A DNA stretch of 64,000 nucleotides from Rhizobiaceae bacterium (GCA_017644105.1 JAEPMD010000012.1:40404-104403), one strand, 5' to 3'. Counted from the first letter of the stretch, positions 26,179-35,056 are shown. Translations and numbers: made by a program. Notes: generated by a model not told the origin, from the sequence alone.

Positions 26179-26274
26179 TTATGCAACATTGTCGCACCAT
26201 TTCGGTGTGCAAATCATTTCTAACATTGACAAAGCCGTAGAAATGCCATTATTTGGGTTCTGTACATGTTTCAT
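26179..26274 (-). CDS. 31-codon short frame resembling a decayed copy
   Basis: Starts MKHV like the gene at 25861, with the identical 15 nt TTATGAAACATGTAC around its start, an AAAAGG site and a CCACAAA-loop hairpin 19 nt upstream. After the fourth residue the sequence diverges and lacks a hydrophobic signal core. Either a remnant of a duplicated exported-protein gene or a genuine small peptide. Coding status uncertain. Confidence 0.3.
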   Translation of the reverse strand: MKHVQNPNNGISTALSMLEMICTPKWCDNVA

Positions 26275-26293
26275 AATGAGCCTTTTAGGTTTT

Positions 26294-26315
26294 CGGAATG
26301 ATTTGTGGCATTCCG
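26294..26315 (-). promoter_or_regulatory. leader hairpin 2 (loop CCACAAAU)
   Basis: Perfect 7-bp stem CGGAAUG/CAUUCCG (26309-26315 with 26294-26300) with the 8-nt loop CCACAAAU on the minus strand, ending 19 nt before the ATG at 26274. It is the most compact member of the family. Confidence 0.6.
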
Positions 26316-26327
26316 GTACGTGTTAAA

Positions 26328-26358
26328 AGAGAGATGTTTGTGGCGTCTCTCTTTTTTT
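26328..26358. terminator. bidirectional terminator-like hairpin, loop CCACAAA
   Basis: 9-bp stem AGAGAGATG/CGTCTCTCT (one G-T pair) with loop TTTGTGG on plus (CCACAAA on minus). On the plus strand it is followed by seven T; on the minus strand by TTTTAA. It could terminate transcripts from either side, but it also carries the loop motif of the neighbouring leader hairpins. Confidence 0.55.
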
Positions 26359-26494
26359 ATGCGCAAAGCTTTTTTCTTTAAATTCTGCACATATAATCCG
26401 TTCATCTCGCCTTTAAGGCGCGAAGCCTGCACATTTCTGCACAGGCTTCCAACGTCAAACGATTAAGTGGATCAAACCTAATCAATGATCCCTA

Positions 26495-26511
26495 AAGGCC
26501 GATCCGGCCTT
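26495..26511 (-). terminator. hairpin after EF-hand gene
   Basis: AAGGCCG/CGGCCTT with a 3-nt loop, 19 nt past the stop of the EF-hand gene on the minus strand. The T run is short, so termination is likely but not certain. Confidence 0.5.
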
Positions 26512-26529
26512 CAGGAATTCACTTGAAAA

Positions 26530-26781
26530 TTAACCGAGTGTACGGAATTCAGTTGGTGACAATTTACCATTGCCATCAGCATCAGCAGCGTTGAAGTCTG
26601 CACGATCGTATGCACCAGTTTTACCACGTAGTTCGTCGTAAGAAACGAAACCGTCACCAGCGTTGTAGCTTGAGAATTCGCTAGACTGACCAGCATCTGA
26701 GTCAACCTGACCGAAAGAAAGTGCAGACGCGCCAGAAATAGCCATTAAAGATACAGTTGCAAGAGCAATAAGAGTTTTCAT
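26530..26781 (-). CDS. small exported EF-hand protein
   Basis: 83 residues. Signal peptide (about 1-20, ending SGASA), then two EF-hand-like segments. The second has a canonical Ca2+ loop DADGNGKLSPTE (67-78); the first (39-50, GDGFVSYDE) lacks acids at loop positions 1 and 3. AAAAGGAC precedes the ATG at 26781, and a CCACAAA-loop hairpin lies 20 nt upstream. Likely a periplasmic calcium binder; partner unknown. Confidence 0.82.
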   Translation of the reverse strand: MKTLIALATVSLMAISGASALSFGQVDSDAGQSSEFSSYNAGDGFVSYDELRGKTGAYDRADFNAADADGNGKLSPTEFRTLG

Positions 26782-26801
26782 AATTTTAGTCCTTTTAGAA
26801 T

Positions 26802-26826
26802 GGTGCAAATTTGTTTGTGGAGCACC
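26802..26826 (-). promoter_or_regulatory. leader hairpin 3 (loop UCCACAAACA)
   Basis: Minus-strand stem GGUGC/GCACC (26822-26826 with 26802-26806) with a 15-nt loop containing CCACAAA, ending 20 nt before the ATG of the EF-hand gene. Position and loop match hairpins 1 and 2. Confidence 0.55.
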
Positions 26827-27393
26827 GTAATGTTTCATTTAGTTTGTTTTATCGAAGTCTCTAACCAAGGTTTGTGGCCGTTTGATTGGAGTGCCGTTTG
26901 GCGTTTCGATGAGTGGAATATAGGCTCGATTCTGAGCTTTGCAAACACAAATCCAGTGCACAAAAATGTGATCAAATTTTCGCGTTTGATGCCTTGAAAT
27001 GGCGTTTTGAATACATAGAAAAGAAAAAAGCCTTTAAAACCAAATATTAGGCAAATACTCAAAAAAACAGTTACGTGAACAGTACCGTAATTAGAGCCAA
27101 AAATAAGCGAAAAAAAAGTTTTTTTGAGTAAAAAATTCAGGTTTATTGTCGCATATTTCCGCGGGTTTGTGATCATTTTCATCGTTCAGGTTAGAAAATG
27201 TGGCGAAAATCTGTTTCAAAAACGTTATTGATCGTTTAGTCAAAAACAGAGCCTTTCAAACGAATTGATATCCGTGCTGCACCGCAAGTATCTGTGTTTT
27301 TCCTCAATCGTGACACCATCTGGCAAGAAAATTTCAGCCTTTCACTTGCCGCCCATTGGCAGATTTGCTTATGTGGCTGAAGTGGGAGGAACC
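26827..27393. other. intergenic region before indolepyruvate oxidoreductase
   Basis: AT-rich gap that must hold the divergent promoters of the EF-hand gene and the large oxidoreductase. It contains one further TTTGTGG (26871-26877) within an imperfect hairpin (26865-26889). A long minus-strand frame exists (26835-27182), but its composition looks non-coding. No operator recognised. Confidence 0.5.
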
Positions 27394-30300
27394 ATGCTGC
27401 ACATACCTGAATTACGAGATGTTGATCTCAACGACAAATTCGACATCCAAAAAGAACAAGTCTTTCTCAATGGCACGCAGGCACTGATCCGCCTTTGTCT
27501 AACACAAAGTCATATTGATGAGAAAAATGGCCTCAACACAGCAGGCTATATTTCAGGTTATCGTGGATCACCACTCGGCGCGCTTGATCAGCAATTCACG
27601 CGTGCCAAGTCCTTGCTTGAACCCCGTAACATTCTCTTTGAAGAAGGCATAAACGAAGATCTCGCTGCAACCGCTTTGTGGGGCACACAGCAAGCCGAAT
27701 TGCGCGGTGAGGGACTTTATGACGGCGTATTCGGGATTTGGTACGGAAAAGGTCCAGGCGTTGACCGTTCGGGTGACGCGCTTCGCCACGGTAATCTTGC
27801 CGGCTCGTCACCACATGGCGGGGTTTTGGTTGTCATGGGTGATGACCATACATGCGAAAGCTCGACGACATGCCACCAGAGTGAATTTGCCATGGCAGAT
27901 GCCATGATCCCGGTTCTCAATCCAGCAGGCGTCGCTGAAATATTAGATTACGGCCTACATGGATGGGCTTTGTCGAGATTTGCAGGTGTCTGGTGTGGAC
28001 TAAAATGTGTGAAGGACAATGTCGAATCAACATCCTCCATCACGCATCGATATGAAGAGTTTGAACCGGTATTGCCTGAATGCGATATGCCACCCCAAGG
28101 GCTGAACATTCAACTGGGTGATAGCCCACAAATGCGCGAGCAGACACTGCACAAGTATAAATTGGATGCAGTGCGCGCTTATGTGAGAGTCAACAAGCTC
28201 GATAAGGTTGTCTATTCAGGCGGTGATAATCCGCGCATCGGCATTATCACAACGGGCAAATCCTATATGGATACGCTTCAGGCGCTCGAAGCTTTAGGAA
28301 TTGACGAAGCCAAAGCCGACAAGCTTGGGCTTGCTATCTACAAAGTTGCTGTCACTTGGCCATTGGAGCCAGAAGGTGTCAGCGAATTTGCGCAAGGTCT
28401 TGAGCAAATCATCGTGGTTGAAGAAAAACGAGCACTAATTGAAGATCAGCTCAAGACAATTCTGTATGATTTGCCAATCCGGCCGCAAATCACTGGCAAA
28501 AAGGACGCAAAGGGCAACATCCAGCTTCAGTCTGAAATGGATTTATCACCTGTTCAGATCGCCATTGTGATCGGCAATAATCTTGTTGCTAGAAAACGAA
28601 ACAAGAAGCTTTCGGAGCGGATCACTGAATTACAGGAATACCGCAATCGCGAGATTTCAGCGCTGCCAATTGAACGCGGTCTGTTTTTCTGTGCGGGTTG
28701 CCCACATAATACATCGACCAAAGTGCCAGAAGGATCGCGTGCCTATGCAGGTATTGGTTGCCACACAATGGTGGTGTTTATGGACCGCCAGACCAATGCC
28801 TACACACATATGGGGGCTGAGGGCAGCAATTGGATTGGCGAGAGCAAATTCTCTAAAACCAAGCATGTGTTCCAAAATTTAGGCGATGGCACCTATAATC
28901 ATTCCGGCATTTTGGCGATACGCGCCGCAGTCGCCGCAAAAACGACCATCACTTACAAGCTATTATATAATGACGCTGTGGCGCTGACGGGCGGCCAGCC
29001 GATGGATGGTGAAGTGGATGTTTACCGCATCGCCAATGAAATCACAGCCATTGGCGTTGAAAAGCTGGTCTTTGTAGGTGATGAACTTTCACGAATTAAC
29101 ACAGGACGACTGCCTGCAGGAGTTAAGGTCTATCCGCGCGATGAGCTTGATGCTGTTCAGCGTGAATTGGCGCAGATTAGAGGCGTCACTGCGCTAATTT
29201 ATGATCAGACATGTGCCTCAGAAAAACGCCGCCGGAGAAAACGCGGTATCATGAGCGCCATTGATAAGGGCGCTGATAAACACATTTTCATCAATGAAGA
29301 TGTTTGCGAAGGCTGCGGCGATTGCGGGGTCGCCAGCAATTGTGTCGCGGTTCAACCGGTCGAAACCGAATTTGGTCGTAAACGTAAGATCGATCAATTT
29401 AGCTGTAACAAAGATTTCACCTGCGTGGATGGTTTCTGCCCAAGCTTTGTCACTGTCACCGGCGCAAAGTTGAAGAAAGCTGAGGCGAGGGCGACAAAAA
29501 CCAAGTTGCTGCCGGAACCTGCGCAACTTGTCTCTCTTGATCAGCCATATTCAGTGCTTATCACTGGCGTTGGCGGCACGGGCATTGTGACCGTCGGCGC
29601 TATTTTAGGCATGGCCGCGCATCTAGAGAGCAAAGGCTGTGGCATAGTTGATATGGCAGGTCTTGCGCAAAAGGGTGGTTCAGTCACCACGCATTTAAAG
29701 CTTGCTGCCAGCCCATCTGAGATCAAAACCATTCGCGTTGCTGAAGGTGGGGCAGACTTATTGCTCGGTGGTGATCTCATCGTCAGCTCAGGCGAAAAAG
29801 TATTGGGGATGCTCAATCCATCCACTAAGGCGCTTGTGAATGCCCATGAATTCATGCCAGGCGATTTTACCCGTCAGCCAGATCTGCAAATGCCGTCAAA
29901 TCTCATGCATAAGCGCTTAAAAGATGCAGTTGATGAGGGAAATCTTACACAAGTGAATTCCAGTGATCTCGCGCTCAAACTCTTTGGCGATGCGATTGCG
30001 TCCAACATGTTTATTGTTGGCGTGGCGTATCAAAAGGGCTTGCTGCCACTCTCACGCGATGCTGTCTTACGCGCGATTGAGCTGAATGGCGTTGCGATTG
30101 ATTTAAATAAACAAGCTTTTGATAAAGGCCGACAATGGGTGGTTGAGCCAGATGTGGTCGAGCAAGAAGCGGGCTATGACCGCACGCAAAAGCCCAAAAC
30201 CAAGCAAAAATCGCTTGATGAGCTGATTGCCCATCGTTCTGGCATTCTGACAGTCTATCAAGATGAAGCTTATGCAAAGCGTTACCAGGATATGGTGGCG

Positions 30301-30879
30301 CAAGTTCGAGCAAGCGATCCAACCAAAGATCAAAAATTGACCCGCGCCGCTGCAAAATATGCCTTCAAACTCATGGCTTATAAAGACGAGTATGAGGTCG
30401 CGAGACTATATTCAAACGGCGCTTTCGCAAAAAGCCTCGAACGCCAATTTGCAGGCAGCGATCAGGATTACAAACTTACTTTCCACATGGCGCCACCTTT
30501 CTTATCCAAACCAGATCCGGTGACAGGCAAAATCAAAAAACGCGAATTTGGGCCTTGGATCCTGCCTGTGTTTAAGGTTTTAGCGAAAATGAAGAGCCTA
30601 CGCGGTGGGGTATTTGATATATTTGGATATGCGTCTGAGCGTAAACTTGAACGTGAATTAATTGATAAATATCAAAGTGATATCGACGTTATTTCAAGTA
30701 AAAAAGACCAGCTGAACACCAAAAATGCACTCACGCTTTTAGAATTGCCCGAACATATTCGCGGGTTTGGTCACGTAAAGCTGATATCGATTGACGAAGC
30801 AGAGCAAAAGCGGGTTGAACTGCGCGCAAATCTCGATGCGGGTCAGGCGCAGATGAAGCGCGCAGAACCAGCTGAATAA
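27394..30879 (+). CDS. indolepyruvate ferredoxin oxidoreductase (fused alpha/beta)
   Basis: 1161 residues, the usual length of the single-chain IorA-IorB fusion. It oxidatively decarboxylates aryl (or branched) 2-oxoacids to acyl-CoA using TPP and Fe-S clusters, feeding electrons to ferredoxin. The N-terminal pyrimidine-binding domain is followed by the TPP-binding region with CAGCPHNTS (about 433), a 4Fe-4S segment CEGCGDCG (about 639) and the gamma domain GVGGTGIVTVGAILG. The ATG at 27394 has GGGAGG upstream. It stands alone and would serve aromatic amino-acid catabolism. Confidence 0.95.
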   Translation: MLHIPELRDVDLNDKFDIQKEQVFLNGTQALIRLCLTQSHIDEKNGLNTAGYISGYRGSPLGALDQQFTRAKSLLEPRNILFEEGINEDLAATALWGTQQAELRGEGLYDGVFGIWYGKGPGVDRSGDALRHGNLAGSSPHGGVLVVMGDDHTCESSTTCHQSEFAMADAMIPVLNPAGVAEILDYGLHGWALSRFAGVWCGLKCVKDNVESTSSITHRYEEFEPVLPECDMPPQGLNIQLGDSPQMREQTLHKYKLDAVRAYVRVNKLDKVVYSGGDNPRIGIITTGKSYMDTLQALEALGIDEAKADKLGLAIYKVAVTWPLEPEGVSEFAQGLEQIIVVEEKRALIEDQLKTILYDLPIRPQITGKKDAKGNIQLQSEMDLSPVQIAIVIGNNLVARKRNKKLSERITELQEYRNREISALPIERGLFFCAGCPHNTSTKVPEGSRAYAGIGCHTMVVFMDRQTNAYTHMGAEGSNWIGESKFSKTKHVFQNLGDGTYNHSGILAIRAAVAAKTTITYKLLYNDAVALTGGQPMDGEVDVYRIANEITAIGVEKLVFVGDELSRINTGRLPAGVKVYPRDELDAVQRELAQIRGVTALIYDQTCASEKRRRRKRGIMSAIDKGADKHIFINEDVCEGCGDCGVASNCVAVQPVETEFGRKRKIDQFSCNKDFTCVDGFCPSFVTVTGAKLKKAEARATKTKLLPEPAQLVSLDQPYSVLITGVGGTGIVTVGAILGMAAHLESKGCGIVDMAGLAQKGGSVTTHLKLAASPSEIKTIRVAEGGADLLLGGDLIVSSGEKVLGMLNPSTKALVNAHEFMPGDFTRQPDLQMPSNLMHKRLKDAVDEGNLTQVNSSDLALKLFGDAIASNMFIVGVAYQKGLLPLSRDAVLRAIELNGVAIDLNKQAFDKGRQWVVEPDVVEQEAGYDRTQKPKTKQKSLDELIAHRSGILTVYQDEAYAKRYQDMVAQVRASDPTKDQKLTRAAAKYAFKLMAYKDEYEVARLYSNGAFAKSLERQFAGSDQDYKLTFHMAPPFLSKPDPVTGKIKKREFGPWILPVFKVLAKMKSLRGGVFDIFGYASERKLERELIDKYQSDIDVISSKKDQLNTKNALTLLELPEHIRGFGHVKLISIDEAEQKRVELRANLDAGQAQMKRAEPAE

Positions 30880-31006
30880 CAGTCGAAATTCAGTTCTTCG
30901 CGAGTAAAAGGAACGCCGGAAATGCAGCCACATTGCATAGCGTCTCAATAAAAGCATTGCTCATTGAGTGACTTGTCGACTGATGCCAGTGGCTATCTAA
31001 ATAGCA

Positions 31007-31039
31007 AAAAGGCCTGCGGGGTTGCTCAGCAGGCCTTTT
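31007..31039. terminator. bidirectional terminator
   Basis: Perfect 11-bp stem AAAAGGCCTGC/GCAGGCCTTTT with an 11-nt loop, between the oxidoreductase and a convergent small gene. The A-rich and T-rich flanks suit both directions. Confidence 0.75.
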
Positions 31040-31084
31040 GCGCTTTATTTGACCAACTTAAAGTTGGAGCGAGAATGCCTTTAA

Positions 31085-31384
31085 CTAAGCAGCCACGTTG
31101 AGTGAGCTACCGGATACAAAAACCGTTTTGGTTTTGCGTGGCGCGTGCTCTTCTTTGTTCGCAAGATATGTTTCAAAATGCTCGCGAGATGGCTTGCGAA
31201 ATGCTGTTTCCAACTGCAATTGTTGTGCAGCAACAGGATTACGTGGCGCTGCAGAATGACCATTTTGGTAAAACTGACGGTCCAAATTAAATTTTGCGAT
31301 GCGCTTTGCTTCTGCTTCTTCACCAGACCCAATTCGTCCGAAGAAATCGGCGATGCGCTCAATTGTCGACTTGTGATAGATCAT
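31085..31384 (-). CDS. hypothetical small protein
   Basis: 99 residues, basic and Gln/Ala-rich, no signal peptide or TM segment. STIERIADFFGRIGSG begins it and FETYLANKEEHAPRKTK lies near the end. The second ATG (31384) is spaced better from AGGGAA than that at 31390. A stem CCCG/CGGG lies about 22 nt upstream on the minus strand, but with a different loop from the 26-kb hairpins. No family recognised. Confidence 0.6.
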   Translation of the reverse strand: MIYHKSTIERIADFFGRIGSGEEAEAKRIAKFNLDRQFYQNGHSAAPRNPVAAQQLQLETAFRKPSREHFETYLANKEEHAPRKTKTVFVSGSSLNVAA

Positions 31385-31678
31385 TTTCATACTTCCCTGT
31401 GAATGCCCGTTTATTATTGTTCGGGTCGATTGGGATCAGTATGCCAAAGATGATCAAAAGTTACGTTAAAACGAGCTTGTGGAATTCCAACAGGATTAAT
31501 GGCAAATTAATGCAAGTGGTAACATGTTGAAAATAATGATTTTTTCTAGCGGGGCAATTTAGAATAAACGACTTGCAAGTGTTGTATATACGAAGAAGAC
31601 TACCCAGAATTGTTAACGGTTGTAACAATTAAAGGTTAATGGCGAACGTGTCTGCAGCCTATTGAGCATGTCAGTTTT

Positions 31679-33208
31679 TTACCAATTCAGATATTCTGGT
31701 TTCGTTTCTGGCTCAGGATAGAGCTCGTTCATCGGGAGCGATTTGCCATTGTCCTGCATCACCCGCACATGTTTGCGTGTCATCAAGCGCGGGCGTCCGA
31801 CACCACATGAATGGGAGATGATCTCAACTTCATGCACTAGGTTTTTATGGTAATTGGCGACGCGTACAGCCTTATCTTCCGGATCAAGTCCGCGCTGCAA
31901 GCGTCTGTTATGCGTTGTAATACCGGTCGGGCAGGTGTTTTTATTACATTTAAGCGCTTGAATGCACCCAAGTGAAAACATGAACCCACGCGCTGAGGTG
32001 ACAAAATCAGCGCCTGTGGCTATCGCCCAAGCAACCTCAGACGGATTGATCAACTTACCACCAACAATCACCCGGATGCGGTCACGAAGCCCGTATTTGC
32101 ATAGAATATCGACCGTTGCAGGAAGGGACTCGCGAATGGTAAGTCCAACATTATCCATGAGTGGCATAGGGGCCGCGCCCGTCCCACCGTCTCCTGAATC
32201 GATCGTTATAAAATCAGGCGCATATTCAATCCCGCGCTTGTGGATTTCAACACACATATCTTCAATCCAAGAGAACTCACCAATAACGGCTTTAAAGCCA
32301 ACCGGCTTGCCTGTGACGCGTTGAATGCGGTTGATCACGTCTAACATATCTTTAGCTGAGCTGATATCCGGATGGCGATTGGGGGAGATCGAGGCCTGGC
32401 CTTCCTCAATGCCGCGTATTTTAGCTATTTGTTCCGTGACTTTCACCGCTGGCAAAATACCGCCTTTGCCTGGCTTAGCGCCTTGGCTCATTTTCAATTC
32501 AAACATTCTAATTTGTGGATGCGCCGCAACCTCGCGCAATTTATCATCGTTAAGATTGCCTTCTTTATCGCGCACACCATATTTTGCCGTACCAATCTGG
32601 AAAACAATATCTGCACCGCTTTCAAGGTGATGGGGCGCAACACCACCTTCGCCTGTATTGAGCCAGCAATTGGCCATTTTAGCGCCATGCGAAAGGGCAC
32701 GAACTGCAGGACCAGACAATGCGCCATAACTCATGCCTGAGATATTAAAGAAGCTAGGCGCATTATATGGGTGCTTGGCATAAGGTCCGATCTCAAGCGG
32801 CTGGATCATGTCCGCTTCTTCGTCTAGCGCAGGGAAGGGAGAGTTGACAAAGATCGATGTTCCGGGAGGTGTTAAGTTTTTCGTCGAACCAAAGGCAATC
32901 GTATTGCTCTTACCTTTTGCAGCACGGTCTACCCAGTCGCGCTCAGCACGGTTGAACGGCATTTCTTCGCGGTCCATGGCAAAGAAATATTGCCGGAAAA
33001 ATTCACCAAGCTCAGAGAAGAGATAACGAAAGCGGCCGAGAACCGGATAGTTGCGCCGCACAGCGTCTGATGATTGGGTTACATCAATAATGAACATGAT
33101 CACGATAATGGCAAAAACAACGCCCAGTGACACGACGAATAATGTCGATAACAGGTCCAATACGCTGATAATAAACAGCGCGAACGGGCTTTCCATCATG
33201 ATGTCCAT
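31679..33208 (-). CDS. membrane-anchored glutamate synthase-like FMN protein
   Basis: 509 residues. An N-terminal hydrophobic segment (about 12-43) is followed by the FMN-binding domain of glutamate synthase (GltB domain 2): MSYGALSGPAVRALSHGAK, DSGDGGTGAAPMPL and VGGKLINPSEVAWAIATGAD. The Cys triplet C-x5-C-x4-C (CIQALKCNKNTC) would bind a 3Fe-4S cluster. It lacks the amidotransferase domain, so it is not a full glutamate synthase; the acceptor is unknown. The start is set by GGGAGG 7 nt before the ATG at 33208. Confidence 0.9.
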   Translation of the reverse strand: MDIMMESPFALFIISVLDLLSTLFVVSLGVVFAIIVIMFIIDVTQSSDAVRRNYPVLGRFRYLFSELGEFFRQYFFAMDREEMPFNRAERDWVDRAAKGKSNTIAFGSTKNLTPPGTSIFVNSPFPALDEEADMIQPLEIGPYAKHPYNAPSFFNISGMSYGALSGPAVRALSHGAKMANCWLNTGEGGVAPHHLESGADIVFQIGTAKYGVRDKEGNLNDDKLREVAAHPQIRMFELKMSQGAKPGKGGILPAVKVTEQIAKIRGIEEGQASISPNRHPDISSAKDMLDVINRIQRVTGKPVGFKAVIGEFSWIEDMCVEIHKRGIEYAPDFITIDSGDGGTGAAPMPLMDNVGLTIRESLPATVDILCKYGLRDRIRVIVGGKLINPSEVAWAIATGADFVTSARGFMFSLGCIQALKCNKNTCPTGITTHNRRLQRGLDPEDKAVRVANYHKNLVHEVEIISHSCGVGRPRLMTRKHVRVMQDNGKSLPMNELYPEPETKPEYLNW

Positions 33209-33313
33209 AGTTTGACCTCCCAATTAAGACTCAATGGCTTTTGTAAGCTTATGTGTCGGACATTGGGAGATCAATTGGAAATGAAAGTTTTGTGAAACCC
33301 TGTTGATCGCCCG

Positions 33314-33724
33314 TTAGCGAATGACCATCACAGAACATTTCGCATGTCGGACAACGCGTGCTGCAGTTGATCCAATTAAGTAATCCATCAATTCAGGCTT
33401 ATGAGACGCCATGATGATCAGATCGATATCATTTTCTTCTGCATAATCCAAAATCGCTGGCCCAGGTTTGCCACGCAAAACGTCAAATCCAGCCTTGATG
33501 CCTTCATTTTTAACCATATTCTGAAGGTGGTCTTGCGCAGTGACCATGTGTTTGGCGGCATAGTTTTCCGGCATTTCAAACTCTACGTAAGTCGGAATAT
33601 CTTCCACCACATTGATCAGGGTAATTTTGCCCCCATCATCAATTAATTCTGCGGCACGTTTAAAATTGTCCGTTGCGCGAGACATGTCGCCAAGGTCCAC
33701 GGGTATCAAGATGTTGTTGAACAT
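33314..33724 (-). CDS. universal stress protein (UspA family)
   Basis: 136 residues, one Usp domain: NILIPVDLGDMSRATDNFKRA, GKPGPAILDYAEENDIDLIIMASH and GSTAARVVRHAKCSVMVIR. The ATP-binding G-x2-G part is replaced by HKPELMDYLIGSTA, so nucleotide binding may be altered. The ATG at 33724 has AAAGGAGA upstream. It sits about 100 nt before the glutamate-synthase-like gene, in the same direction. Confidence 0.92.
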   Translation of the reverse strand: MFNNILIPVDLGDMSRATDNFKRAAELIDDGGKITLINVVEDIPTYVEFEMPENYAAKHMVTAQDHLQNMVKNEGIKAGFDVLRGKPGPAILDYAEENDIDLIIMASHKPELMDYLIGSTAARVVRHAKCSVMVIR

Positions 33725-33956
33725 ATTGTCTCCTTTGCTGTTATGGCCAAAATTACCAATATCCAGCGCCAACCGCGTTGATCTGGGTCAAAAACTGTAG
33801 AAAAGTGCGAAAAATTAAGTAAAACGAAGCAACCTGAAGCAAAAGATCTTTATGGTCCTTCAGTTTAATTTACATCGGAAATTTGCAATTATGTATAGAA
33901 TAATGCAATTTAAAAGAGTTATCATTGTAAATGTTGATTTTGGAGAATAACACCCA

Positions 33957-34463
33957 GTGAGTTCGGTCGCCATTCCCTTCATTTTTTCTTTCTTAATGGC
34001 AGCCATGTTCACAACCATTAGCTGGACTGCCCATCGTGTAAAGATGAAAGAAGATCGAATTCCCTATTACATGGAAATTGCTTCAGAGGGCTTCATTGAC
34101 GATGGTAAGCAGGATGTGGCTGACGACGCCGAATTCGAAGAATCTGCGAAACAAAGAAGTTCAACAAATTCCGGCCAAATCCCATCGCAACTCAAGTTTG
34201 ACCCTATTCCGGACCCGATGAGGTGCTCTGTTGGCGACCCGTTTGCAGCAAGTTGGCATACTAAGGGTCAAAGTAGCGGAAAAGTCAAAATTAACTCAAC
34301 ACTTTATATCATTTGCCCGACCCGAAAATTCAAATGGAATGGTTATACTATTCCTATCAACTGGTTCGACAGATTTGGAAATGCATACACGGACTGCGAT
34401 TGGAAAACTGATGGTTTCCATAGGTGTTGGATTACCATTCCAGACGATCAAATTGGGCGATAA
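33957..34463 (+). CDS. hypothetical membrane-anchored protein
   Basis: 168 residues from a GTG, with GGAG about 11 nt upstream. N-terminal TM helix (about 4-23), an acidic linker and a C-terminal domain with five Cys and several aromatic residues (CSVGDPF, IICPTRKFKWNGY, DCDWKTDGFHRCWITIP) that probably forms disulphides outside the cytoplasm. No family recognised. Confidence 0.6.
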   Translation: MSSVAIPFIFSFLMAAMFTTISWTAHRVKMKEDRIPYYMEIASEGFIDDGKQDVADDAEFEESAKQRSSTNSGQIPSQLKFDPIPDPMRCSVGDPFAASWHTKGQSSGKVKINSTLYIICPTRKFKWNGYTIPINWFDRFGNAYTDCDWKTDGFHRCWITIPDDQIGR

Positions 34464-34606
34464 CGCGCAAATTTCACTTAGAACTTGAACGACCCCGTTC
34501 AGTGAATTGTGATCAATTAAGCTCTCCTGCCGAGGATTCTGAATTTTCCAATCTTTCCTACGTTTGTTGTCGGTGATGGATTTTTCAACGTATTCGATGA
34601 TCCTGC

Positions 34607-34661
34607 TTGACATAATGCCAAAAGGTATCATATACGAAATGAAACCAAAAGGTATTATATA
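34607..34661 (+). promoter_or_regulatory. ArsR-gene promoter with duplicated operator
   Basis: TTGACA (34607-34612), 17-nt spacer and ATATAC (34630-34635) make a near-consensus promoter. CCAAAAGGTATCATATA (34618-34634) overlaps the -10, and CCAAAAGGTATTATATA (34645-34661) follows 27 bp later, 16/17 identical. The arrangement suits autorepression by the ArsR-type protein encoded next. Confidence 0.7.
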
Positions 34662-34677
34662 GATTTGGACGTGCAAC

Positions 34678-35055
34678 ATGATCAATGACATCTCAACCGA
34701 CAGATTTTCAAATTCAAACCTGACGCAAAGCCAAGGCGCATTTCGTGCGCTATCTGATCCCACTCGGCGTGGCATTTTAATGCTGTTATCTGAGCAGGAT
34801 ATGACCATTGGTGATGTGTCCGAGCATTTCGACATCACCCGAGCCGCTGTGAAAAAACATCTCAATATTCTCGAAGAGGGCGCTTTGATTTCCGTTCATA
34901 TAAGCGGTCGCGAGCGCATCAACAAACTTGAACCATTGGGGCTGAAATCAGCGGTCGACTGGCTCAACTACTTTAACCAGTTCTGGGACGAAAAACTTTC
35001 AGCTTTGCAGCAAGCTGTTGAAAATGAGCTGAAAAACCAAAAGGAAGGAAAATAA
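34678..35055 (+). CDS. ArsR family transcriptional regulator
   Basis: 125 residues with a winged helix: FRALSDPTRRGILMLLSEQD, then ISTDRF-type N-terminus and recognition region ITRAAVKKHLNILEEG. No obvious metal-binding Cys. It pairs with an SRPBCC gene starting 1 nt after its stop, the widespread ArsR-SRPBCC operon type, and is preceded by two matching operator repeats. Confidence 0.93.
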   Translation: MINDISTDRFSNSNLTQSQGAFRALSDPTRRGILMLLSEQDMTIGDVSEHFDITRAAVKKHLNILEEGALISVHISGRERINKLEPLGLKSAVDWLNYFNQFWDEKLSALQQAVENELKNQKEGK

Positions 35056-35056
35056 C

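Larger units (their letters stand above)
25862..26529. repeat. cluster of hairpins with CCACAAA loops
   Basis: 668-bp gap without a conventional gene. On the minus strand, hairpins with CCACAAA in the loop occur at 25883-25916, 25939-25968, 26294-26315 and 26328-26352; a further one is at 26802-26826 and an imperfect one at 26865-26889. Stem sequences differ (GUGCCA, CGAUGC, CGGAAUG, AGAGAGACG, GGUGC), but the loop motif is constant. Other content: an AT-rich stretch to 26160 and a plain inverted repeat AAGCCTG/CAGGCTT near 26428-26453. Confidence 0.7.

Noticed and set aside
26328..26358. Ordinary terminator only
   Set aside because: It works as a terminator on paper, but its loop is the same CCACAAA as in the leader hairpins, so it is kept as a member of that family.
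26835..27182. 115-codon minus-strand frame
   Set aside because: Low-complexity AT-driven composition, no ribosome site, overlaps a promoter region and the sixth CCACAAA hairpin.
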